A stretch of 37,708 bases of DNA from Myxococcales bacterium (GTDB lineage Bacteria > Myxococcota > UBA4151): NCBI GenBank assembly GCA_002696345.1, contig NZRT01000086.1:29897-67604 (forward strand), read 5' to 3'. Within the stretch, counting starts at the first letter, position 1. Every line of letters begins with the position of its first letter. Positions 27,308 to 34,559 of the stretch are shown here, piece by piece. The notes beneath the pieces were generated by a model. It saw only the letters and a list, made by a program, of their open reading frames with translations, was not told the DNA's origin and searched no databases. The translations under genes were made by a program, and so were the position numbers.

Positions 27308-28108
27308 ATGGCGACTACAGACCGGACACATTCGATCGTTATTGGTATTCCCCACGCATCGATCGAGGTGCCAAGCAAGCTGCGTCCTCAGTTCGAATCG
27401 CACGTCGATGCATCCTTTTTGCGCAGTCAGTCGGATGTCTACACGGATCAGGTCTATAAGTTATCAACGGTTCGTTGGGTGGCTGCCCGGTGGCATCGCT
27501 TTGTTGCAGACCCTAACCGAGACCCGGACGATCGACGGGATTTAGGCGTCATCCCCCGGTTAGGTTTCGATGGTCGTTCACTTTATCGTCCAGGCGTCAC
27601 CCATTCGCCCAAGGAGATCCAAAGTCGCCTGGACGAGTTCCACGAGCCTTATCAAGTGGAATTGTCTGCAGCACTGGAGGGGGTCAACGTCTTCATCGAC
27701 GGGCACTCGATGGCGGCGGTTGGACCCACCAGCAGTTTTGACCGTAGTCGACCGCGTCCGGCGGCATGCGTGGGTAACTGCGGCGATGCGCTTGGCAACG
27801 CATTACCCGGGGATCTTATCACCTGCGCCCCGGACGACCTCATCTTTGCCGGTCAAAGCCTCAATTTTCATTTGGATCGCCATTTTAATGCTTCGTTGAC
27901 CGTGGGGATCAATGAACCATTCCGAGGGGGTTATGGCGTTCGGCGTCATTCGCCGCCTGGCTCGGGCCGAGTGGGTATCCAATTGGAGTTGAATCAAGGA
28001 CTATGGTGGTCCGAGGAAGCCGGCTTAGATCAAGGTGGGTTAGATCGGGTTCGTCAGGCGCTGATCGGTTGGACCGACGATCTCGCTGCTCACTGCTGGA
28101 AGCAATAA
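27308..28108 (+). CDS. N-formylglutamate amidohydrolase-family protein
   Basis: I place the start at ATG 27308, giving 266 residues; earlier in-frame codons at 27230 and 27275 would run into the divergent gene's promoter area. The family pattern is clear: IPHAS (His16), SDVYTDQVY (Asp43, Asp47), DPNRDPDD (Asn70-Arg71), FIDGHSM (His133), then GINEPFRGGY and a closing QLELNQGLW. The histidines and acidic residues correspond to the metal-binding hydrolase core related to HutG. Known members release formate from N-formylglutamate in histidine breakdown, but other members act on other N-acyl amino acids or peptides. No histidine-degradation genes are nearby, so the substrate is open. Its 3' end overlaps the convergent repeat lipoprotein gene by 19 bases. 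Confidence 0.85.
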   Translation: MATTDRTHSIVIGIPHASIEVPSKLRPQFESHVDASFLRSQSDVYTDQVYKLSTVRWVAARWHRFVADPNRDPDDRRDLGVIPRLGFDGRSLYRPGVTHSPKEIQSRLDEFHEPYQVELSAALEGVNVFIDGHSMAAVGPTSSFDRSRPRPAACVGNCGDALGNALPGDLITCAPDDLIFAGQSLNFHLDRHFNASLTVGINEPFRGGYGVRRHSPPGSGRVGIQLELNQGLWWSEEAGLDQGGLDRVRQALIGWTDDLAAHCWKQ

Positions 28109-30075
28109 ATCGGGCTTACCCAACTGCACAGACCACCGGAGCACCACGACGTCCACTGATTCAAGGCGTCGTATCGGCCCCACAAGCCGCCTCCTTGCTC
28201 ACTCAACCAGCCCCCACAAGCGTTGCCGTGACCCTCGCCATTGTTTCGAACACCGGACCAAACCGTGGGGAAGCCACCACCATTACAACTGGTGTTACCC
28301 CGTTGTTGCGGGATGTTTCCGTTCTCGTCTCGATCGATATTTGCTGCGAGCAATCCATCGGTGAGATCCGCCCAGTTGGTGGCGACGACTTCTCCTGTGG
28401 TCAGGTGGTAGGCCGCATTGGCTGGTTGGTTGAAGCGTTGCGCCGGACCCGTTCCTTCAATTCCGATCCATGCCTTGTATTGCCCTGGAAGACCGGCAGC
28501 ATCTGCCAGGCGCTGACACTTCCCATCGGCACCCTCAAACCCACCGAGATTGCCTGTGTAGAGTTCACTGCTTACGAAAACTAAATAGGGATTCGCGGCT
28601 TCTAGAAGACACTCGGGCGTGCACCCATCCCCTTCGTCATCATTGCCATCGTCACATTCTTCGATGCCAGTCTGAACAAAGCCATCACCACATTCAGGGA
28701 GTTGGCAGTCGGCAATGCAAGCATCCTCATTGTTGTCGTTACCGTCGTCACAGGCCTCAAAGCCCTCTTCATCTTCCTGGAGGTCGACTCGAGCGATACC
28801 ATCACCACAGCGAGCCTCCACACAGCCAATTAAGCAACCATCACGCGGGTCCTCATTACCATCGTCACACGCTTCAAAGTCGACGGCATCCTCGGCCCGA
28901 TCTTGCCGGATGATTCCATCGCCACACCGTGCAAATTCACAGGCATTCGTACAGGCATCCTCATTGACCTCGTTACCATCTTCACAGGCTTCAAAGCCAT
29001 CGTCACCGGAGGCGATATCTTGACGAATGATACCGTCACCGCAGAAGGCCAACTCACAGCCATTGGTGCAGTTATCGAGGTTACTTCGATTGCCATCATC
29101 GCATTGTTCACCCTCTTGAACTTCTCCGTTACCACAGGTGGCTACAGGAGCCAGAGTGCAGTCAGACAAGCACCCATCGTCCTCGATCTCATTGGCATCG
29201 TCACATGCTTCGACACCGATCTGCAGGATCCCATCGCCACAACGGGCCGGCTCACAACCGTTTGTGCAGTCGTCCGTTGGTGTTCGGTTGCCATCATCGC
29301 AGACCTCAAAGCCAGCCATTCCCGGCTCTAAATCAGCTCGCAAGACCCCATCACCACAGCGCGCCGAGGCACAGCGATTCAAGCAGCCGTCTTCATTCAC
29401 TTCATTACCGTCGTCGCAGGCTTCTTCTACTTGTCGGATTCCATCGCCACATCGAGCCGGCGCACAGTCGTTACTGCAGTCATCAGTGGGGTCTTCATTG
29501 CCGTCATCACAACCCTCGCCTGGCCCGACGATACCATCTCCGCAGCGTGCCCTTTGACAGTTGTTCAGACAGTCGTCGTTATCGTCCCGATTGCCATCAT
29601 CGCAGGTTTCGTGGCCGGCAATTCCTTCCTGAAGGTCCAGCCGTGTCACGGCATCTCCACATCGAGCCTCTCTGCAATCCACTCGGCATGCGTCTGTATC
29701 CACGTCATTGCCATCATCGCAGGCTTCGTAACCATCCTCACCCTCACTGCGGTCGGCTCGAAGGACCCCGTCGCCACACCGAGCCAGTAAGCAAGTCGTC
29801 AAGCAGGCATCGCCGTCCTCCGAGTTGCCATCATCGCATTCTTCATGTTGCTCATCGCCCAGGACCGTGTCCTCTCGAGTCACTCCATCACCGCAGCCAG
29901 CTAGCTCGCAGCCATTGGTGCAAGCATCGGTATTGGAGTTATTGCCATCGTCGCAGATTTCTCCCATTTCAATTTCACCGTTGCCACAGGAAGCCTCTGT
30001 CTCACGGACAATGACTTGTTCACCAGGACAGGCGGTCAAAAAGAGGCAGATGATAAGCAGGTCACGGTGAGTCAA
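28090..30075 (-). CDS. Cys-rich repeat lipoprotein with DUF1554-like C-terminal domain (paralog B2, 13 units)
   Basis: The frame is open to 30147, but the lipoprotein signal begins only around THRDLLIICLFLTAC. A GAGG six bases before an in-frame TTG at 30075 makes that TTG the likely start (661 residues), 13 nt after the upstream paralog's stop. After the lipid Cys comes PGEQVIVRETEASCGNG. I count 13 four-Cys units to about residue 487; units 2, 3, 4, 7, 10, 11 and 12 are long. Unit 10 has CEDGN in place of CDDGN. The tip is not fibrinogen-like: it begins FVSSELYTGNLGG and continues GADGKCQRLADAAGL and YKAWIG, ending CFQQ. This resembles DUF1554 (PF07588), known from Leptospira and myxobacterial lipoproteins and distantly C-type lectin/endostatin-like. 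It is probably a surface recognition protein like its paralogs, with a different ligand class. Confidence 0.85.
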   Translation of the reverse strand: MTHRDLLIICLFLTACPGEQVIVRETEASCGNGEIEMGEICDDGNNSNTDACTNGCELAGCGDGVTREDTVLGDEQHEECDDGNSEDGDACLTTCLLARCGDGVLRADRSEGEDGYEACDDGNDVDTDACRVDCREARCGDAVTRLDLQEGIAGHETCDDGNRDDNDDCLNNCQRARCGDGIVGPGEGCDDGNEDPTDDCSNDCAPARCGDGIRQVEEACDDGNEVNEDGCLNRCASARCGDGVLRADLEPGMAGFEVCDDGNRTPTDDCTNGCEPARCGDGILQIGVEACDDANEIEDDGCLSDCTLAPVATCGNGEVQEGEQCDDGNRSNLDNCTNGCELAFCGDGIIRQDIASGDDGFEACEDGNEVNEDACTNACEFARCGDGIIRQDRAEDAVDFEACDDGNEDPRDGCLIGCVEARCGDGIARVDLQEDEEGFEACDDGNDNNEDACIADCQLPECGDGFVQTGIEECDDGNDDEGDGCTPECLLEAANPYLVFVSSELYTGNLGGFEGADGKCQRLADAAGLPGQYKAWIGIEGTGPAQRFNQPANAAYHLTTGEVVATNWADLTDGLLAANIDRDENGNIPQQRGNTSCNGGGFPTVWSGVRNNGEGHGNACGGWLSEQGGGLWGRYDALNQWTSWCSGGLCSWVSPIYCFQQ

Positions 30076-30088
30076 AATCAACCTCGTT

Positions 30089-31891
30089 TTAGTTCCAACA
30101 CTCAATCCAGAGCCAATCGTCGCCCGCACCGACCACATCAAAACCATTCATGTCTGCGTGGATTACCGCTTCCGTCGAACTGTTGACCCCCGAAGCCTGA
30201 CCCCTGGACTGATCGTAGCCAAGCGCAGCACAAATCCGCTGATGATTTTCCGGAACCGCACGGACGGACTGATTGTACGGTCCGCGCCCGGCGAAGATGC
30301 CAATGTCGTCAAAGCGCAAAATATCGAAATCGGAAGTCTCCCAGAGGCGAATACGACCGGGATTTTCAACTCGACAACGAACTCGATGTGTATCGTCAGG
30401 ACCTAAGTGTACTCTGTCTTCGACAATGATGACCGAGTAGCCATTCGGGTGATTGATTTCATCGCATGTTCGCCCATTGCTTTCGCATTGGTTGTTGCAA
30501 CTGTCATCATCGTCATCGTTTTGGTCATCGCACTGTTCGACACCATCCCGGACAAATCCGTCGCCACAAAAGGCTGCAGTGCAGCTGGCTAGACAGTCAT
30601 CGTCGTTATCATTGTTTCCATCGTCGCAGATTTCGTTGCTATCGATCACCCCGTCCCCGCAGACCGCTTCTCGACAGTTGGTTCGACACGCATCAGCAGC
30701 CAAATCATCATTCTGGTCGCCATCATCACAGGCTTCGACGCCATCTTGGATGAATCCATCACCGCATTGAGCCGGAGCACAGTTGACGCAGGCGTCGTTG
30801 TTCAGGTCATTGCCGTCGTCGCAGGCTTCGACACCTTCCCAGATCTCGCCATCGCCACAGCGCAATTCGATGCAATCCCGAGTGCAGCCATCGAAGTCAT
30901 CGTCGTTCCCGTCGTCGCACTCTTCTCGCCCAAACCAGATCCGTCCATCCCCGCAACGGGCGATGGTGCAGTTGGTCAAACAGACGTCGGTATCGATCCC
31001 ATTGCCATCATCACAGGCCTCGTGATCTGGCGCCCCGGCGTCAAGGTCGTCCCGTAGAATGCCATCACCGCAGTAAGCCAGGCGGCAACTCGTCGTACAC
31101 GCATCTTGATCTTCATCGTTGCCATCGTCGCAGGCTTCTTCTGTCGTTCCTGTTTGTTGCACGACCCCGTCACCACAGCGAGCGGGGACGCAGTTCGATA
31201 GACAGTCGTCAGTGTCGATTGCGTTGCCATCGTCACAACGCTCGCCCTCTTGCAGCAGGCCGTCGCCACAGCGGGCAGGGAAACAGGAGTTGGTGCAAGC
31301 ATCGGTGGGATCACCATTGCCATCGTCGCAGCCTTCGCCGGGGCCTAGGATCCCATCGCCGCAACGGTGGGGCTGGCAATTGGTCAAACAGTCGTCCAGA
31401 TCTTCTTGGTTGCCGTCGTCGCAGGCTTCAAATTCTGGATCCCCCTCGCCTCGATCGGTGCGCCTGATGCCGTCGCCGCAGCGGGCATGCACACACTCTG
31501 TCGTACAGGCGTCTTCATCCAGATCATTACCATCGTCGCAAGCCTCGTAGTTCGGCTGCCCCTCACCACGGTCGCTGCGAAGAAAGCCGTCTCCGCAGAA
31601 GCTTTCCAGGCATTCGGACAAACAACCATCGCTGTCGTTTTCATTGCCATCATCACATTCTTCGTATCCGGGTTCGCCCATTTGGCTGTCCGTTCGTAGG
31701 ACTTTGTCGCCGCAGCGAGCCGGTTGGCAATCGTTTGTACAGGCATCTCCTGGATCTTCATTGCCATCATCGCAGAGTTCACCAACGCCCAGTTCACCGT
31801 CACCACAGGTTGCTTCCGTTTCTCGAACCACCACCTGTTCCGTTGAGCATCCGGTCAGCCCGAGAATGAAAATACAAATCAACCGGTTCAT
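30089..31891 (-). CDS. Cys-rich repeat lipoprotein with unrecognised C-terminal domain (paralog B1, 13 units)
   Basis: I choose ATG 31891 ([15 protein letters not shown]) over an upstream start at 31912, because GAAGGA sits six bases before it; this gives 600 residues. After the lipid Cys comes [18 protein letters not shown] count 13 four-Cys units to about residue 474. Unit 10 has the short CVNC spacing, and unit 7 has an intermediate-length insertion ([10 protein letters not shown]). The last 125 residues, from about [20 protein letters not shown] to the end at WIECWN, match none of the tip domains in the other paralogs and no family I know. They are predicted beta-rich, with Cys at both ends. 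It is the first gene of a two-gene minus-strand unit with paralog B2. The 89-bp gap to the divergent YhhN-family gene must carry its promoter. Confidence 0.85.
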   Translation of the reverse strand: MNRLICIFILGLTGCSTEQVVVRETEATCGDGELGVGELCDDGNEDPGDACTNDCQPARCGDKVLRTDSQMGEPGYEECDDGNENDSDGCLSECLESFCGDGFLRSDRGEGQPNYEACDDGNDLDEDACTTECVHARCGDGIRRTDRGEGDPEFEACDDGNQEDLDDCLTNCQPHRCGDGILGPGEGCDDGNGDPTDACTNSCFPARCGDGLLQEGERCDDGNAIDTDDCLSNCVPARCGDGVVQQTGTTEEACDDGNDEDQDACTTSCRLAYCGDGILRDDLDAGAPDHEACDDGNGIDTDVCLTNCTIARCGDGRIWFGREECDDGNDDDFDGCTRDCIELRCGDGEIWEGVEACDDGNDLNNDACVNCAPAQCGDGFIQDGVEACDDGDQNDDLAADACRTNCREAVCGDGVIDSNEICDDGNNDNDDDCLASCTAAFCGDGFVRDGVEQCDDQNDDDDDSCNNQCESNGRTCDEINHPNGYSVIIVEDRVHLGPDDTHRVRCRVENPGRIRLWETSDFDILRFDDIGIFAGRGPYNQSVRAVPENHQRICAALGYDQSRGQASGVNSSTEAVIHADMNGFDVVGAGDDWLWIECWN

Positions 31892-31980
31892 AGGGCATCC
31901 TTCGACCGGCAAACAGTCGCCGATGGCCTATCTCGAGTCAATGGCTAGCGGCTTTCCTGTTGCCGAGATAAAGGCGGCTC

Positions 31981-32625
31981 ATGGTCACGCTCATCGGTCT
32001 CTTCATTCCCCTTGTGTTCTTGCCTCTCTTGCTCTTTGCGAGGATGCAGGGATGGCAGCGCAGATCCATTGTGTTGAAGGCGATCGCATCCTCCGGGTTC
32101 GTCATTGTCGGATTGTCGGCACCGGAGGCACCGGGTCGTTCTCTGATCGTCGCAGGCTTAATTCTCGGCTGGTTCGGTGATGTGGCTTTGTCCTTTCGTC
32201 ATCATCGAGCATTTATGTTCGGACTCGTCGCCTTTTTATCAGGTCACGTGGCCTATACGGTTGTCGGCTATCAGCTGCCGTCAAATCGATTTGCGATCGT
32301 GGGCGCAAGCATCACGTCACTGGGACTCGCTCTGTTGGCATTGCGCTGGTTATGGAGCCGGTTGACCCCATCGCTTCGGTTGCCCGTCGTGATTTACCTG
32401 TTGGCAATTGCCGCCATGGTGGGCGCTGCTGTGGGACAGCTGCAGCAACCCCAAGGTCATTACTTCGTGGGGGGGGCGATTCTCTTTGCCCTGTCCGATT
32501 TATTGGTAGCTCGGGAGCGATTTGTTGCACCCGGCTTTGCCAACGCTTTGATCGGCTTACCGATCTACTACACCGGGCAGTCGATGATTGCCGTCTGGTT
32601 GGTTTTACGAGGCTTGGGGGTTTGA
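31981..32625 (+). CDS. YhhN-family (TMEM86, lysoplasmalogenase-like) membrane protein
   Basis: The predicted protein has 214 residues. The ATG is preceded by AAAGG at about six bases. About eight hydrophobic segments fill the whole chain. The two acidic family signatures are present: LGWFGDVALSF (Asp67) and ILFALSDLLVA (Asp173), with the typical GLVAFLSGHVAY between them. Animal TMEM86 members hydrolyse the vinyl-ether bond of lysoplasmalogens. Bacterial YhhN proteins share the putative catalytic aspartates, and their substrate is less certain. Plasmalogen-like ether lipids are known from some myxobacteria, which makes the assignment attractive but unproven here. The gene is divergent from the repeat lipoprotein pair and convergent with the peroxiredoxin gene, with only 14 bp between the two stops. 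Confidence 0.85.
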   Translation: MVTLIGLFIPLVFLPLLLFARMQGWQRRSIVLKAIASSGFVIVGLSAPEAPGRSLIVAGLILGWFGDVALSFRHHRAFMFGLVAFLSGHVAYTVVGYQLPSNRFAIVGASITSLGLALLALRWLWSRLTPSLRLPVVIYLLAIAAMVGAAVGQLQQPQGHYFVGGAILFALSDLLVARERFVAPGFANALIGLPIYYTGQSMIAVWLVLRGLGV

Positions 32626-32639
32626 GCCGCCAAACCGGC

Positions 32640-33098
32640 TTATAAAGCGCCTTTAACTGCTTCGTAATCCGGTTCGAGACCTGGATGCTCGCCAACCCAT
32701 TCGTAAATCACATCGCCGGATTCATCGATGACGAAAACCGCCCGTTGGCTCGCTGTGTAGCCGGGCATCCCGGCGAAGTCTGGAAGGGCGATACCATAGG
32801 CATTCACCGTGCTTCGCTCGTAGTCGCTAAGGAGCGGAAAGTTGAGGTTATTGGCTTCCGCAAATGCAGCATTGGCAAAAGGCCCGTCGACGCTCACGCC
32901 CAGGATTGCACTGTTCATCTGACCGAGTTCGGCGAGACTCTCCTCGAAGGTACAGAGTTCCTTTTGGCAGACGCCCGTGAAGGCGGCGGGATAAAATGCG
33001 AGGATAACCTTTTTTCCACGGAAACTGGACAGTGAGGTCTCCTGCTTATTGTGATCAAACAGGCTGAAATCCGGAGCTTTTTTACCGAGCAGAGACAT
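32640..33098 (-). CDS. Thiol peroxidase of the peroxiredoxin family (AhpC/TSA, AhpE-like)
   Basis: The predicted protein has 152 residues, about the usual length for the AhpE/BCP-like groups. The peroxidatic motif FYPAAFTGVCQKELC gives Pro37, Thr41 and Cys44, with a second Cys49 five residues on and the conserved Arg119 in SQRAVFVID. It reduces hydrogen peroxide or organic hydroperoxides in the cytosol. Cys49 could resolve the sulfenic acid as in BCP-type enzymes, or a low-molecular thiol could do so. The start has GAGG ten bases upstream. It lies 37 bp downstream of the acyl-CoA dehydrogenase gene in the same direction, so the two are probably co-transcribed. Flavin dehydrogenases can leak peroxide, which would give the pairing sense, but that is inference. 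Confidence 0.9.
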   Translation of the reverse strand: MSLLGKKAPDFSLFDHNKQETSLSSFRGKKVILAFYPAAFTGVCQKELCTFEESLAELGQMNSAILGVSVDGPFANAAFAEANNLNFPLLSDYERSTVNAYGIALPDFAGMPGYTASQRAVFVIDESGDVIYEWVGEHPGLEPDYEAVKGAL

Positions 33099-33135
33099 GA
33101 TGCAAAATCCTCAAATGCAGAAAAGAGAGATGAAC

Positions 33136-34311
33136 TTATCGAAGTCGATCGAACTTAATAAGGTCCCGGGTAATGTTCTTCTGGTGTGCTTCGATGGTGC
33201 CACCACCGATTTCGATGAGCTTGGCATCTCGCCAGAGACGTTCCACTTCGTATTCCCCGACGTAACCGTATCCACCCAACACCTGGATGGCCGCATCTGC
33301 GACTTCTTTTGCCATGGTGCTGCAGAAGAGTTTGACGCCGTCGGAGTCGAGACGATTTCCCGCTTGGTCCATCTCCAACGCTGCTGCAACCTGGTACACA
33401 TAGGATCGTCCCGCCATGTACTTGGCATAGGCTTCCCCAATGTAGCGTTGGATTTGACCGAATTGGTTCAGGGGTTGTCCAAAGGCCTGTCGTTCCTGGG
33501 CGTATGTATTCATCACCTCAACACAGCGCCGAGCAATTCCCAGACTGATGGCGGCAAGCGTGACTCGCTCCAATTCCAGATTCCTCATCATCGCAACCAC
33601 GGCGCGCCCAGGATCACCGACAATGTTCCTGCTGGGAACACGGACATTTTCGAAGACCAGTTCAGCCGTCGAGGAGGCGCGCATGCCCAGTTTGTCTTTC
33701 AGTCGCTGCCCGAGAGCGAAGCCGGGCATGCCTCGTTCCACAAGGAACAACCCCAGGTCTCGAGGGGAACTGCCTGTGTGGGCGTAGACCAGAAAAGCAT
33801 CGCCGAGTTCTGTATCATTTCGGGATCCATTGGTGATCCACATTTTTGCGCCGTTGAGAATAAAGTCATCGCCATCTCGTACGGCACGGCTCTTCATGCC
33901 CAGCACGTCGGTCCCGGCACCGGGTTCGCTCATGCACATGCCACCGAGGATATCACCGCTGCACGATCCGGGAAGGAAACGTTGACGTTGCTCATCATTG
34001 CCATTCAAGTCGAGGTTGTGGGCGAACAGAATCGCGTGCGCCAAATAAGCCAGGGTAAATCCAGGGTCTGCAGCCGCCAACTCCTCGTGAACGATCACCG
34101 AGGTGGTCGCATCGAGCCCGGCGCCGCCAAAGCGTTCATCGATGGTGACACCGAGGAGTCCAAGCTCACCCAGTTCACGGAAAAGTGGTTCGTTGAAGCG
34201 TTCCTCGGCATCCTGTTGAAGGGCTTGTGGACGCACTCTATTCTCGGCGAACTGACGGACCGTTTCGCGAATTTCCTGGTGTTCTTCGCTGGGATTGAAG
34301 AGATCGGCCAC
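33136..34311 (-). CDS. Acyl-CoA dehydrogenase, isovaleryl-CoA dehydrogenase-like
   Basis: An in-frame GTG at 34317 lies inside the AGGAGG ribosome site, so I prefer the GTG at 34311 with a five-base spacing (391 residues). All three family regions are present: the N-terminal helical domain, the middle FAD/substrate motif CMSEPGAGTDVLGM and WITNG (about 128-163), and the C-terminal helical domain with QVLGGYGYVGEYEVERLWRDA and EIGGGTIEAHQ. The position that is Glu in medium-chain enzymes is Gly here. A Glu in LELERVTLA (Glu250 counting from the upstream GTG) fits the catalytic base of isovaleryl-CoA dehydrogenase instead. This supports a branched-chain acyl-CoA substrate, for example from leucine breakdown, though other short acyl-CoAs are possible. 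Electrons pass to ETF. The peroxiredoxin gene follows on the same strand. Confidence 0.88.
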   Translation of the reverse strand: MADLFNPSEEHQEIRETVRQFAENRVRPQALQQDAEERFNEPLFRELGELGLLGVTIDERFGGAGLDATTSVIVHEELAAADPGFTLAYLAHAILFAHNLDLNGNDEQRQRFLPGSCSGDILGGMCMSEPGAGTDVLGMKSRAVRDGDDFILNGAKMWITNGSRNDTELGDAFLVYAHTGSSPRDLGLFLVERGMPGFALGQRLKDKLGMRASSTAELVFENVRVPSRNIVGDPGRAVVAMMRNLELERVTLAAISLGIARRCVEVMNTYAQERQAFGQPLNQFGQIQRYIGEAYAKYMAGRSYVYQVAAALEMDQAGNRLDSDGVKLFCSTMAKEVADAAIQVLGGYGYVGEYEVERLWRDAKLIEIGGGTIEAHQKNITRDLIKFDRLR

Positions 34312-34559
34312 GGTCACCTCCTGAACGGGCGATGCTTAGGCGGAAATCCGTATGCAGCGCAAGCGGAAGGAGCCTGACGTCACCCCCTGATCGAGACGTC
34401 TTGAGTGCCGACAAGATCATCTGTTGTCCGGTCGCTAGGACAAGCACCTTGGAACCATCTGAGCTTTGACCGCCCTGCGCGCACAGCGGGTTGACCCATT
34501 GGATTCTCTGTTGCTTGTAGATGGTGAGTTGCGGGGGGCGCGCAGTGTTTATTCGGTTG

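Noticed and set aside
795-31912. Possible CRISPR-like or satellite array because of the strong roughly 96-bp periodicity
   Set aside because: The period is that of the protein unit (31-32 or 38-39 codons), it keeps the reading frame, and no identical DNA repeats with spacers are present.
32625-32640. AGCCG-CCAAAC-CGGCT hairpin between the YhhN-family and peroxiredoxin genes
   Set aside because: The stem is only five base pairs and there is no T tract on either strand, so it is a weak terminator candidate at best.
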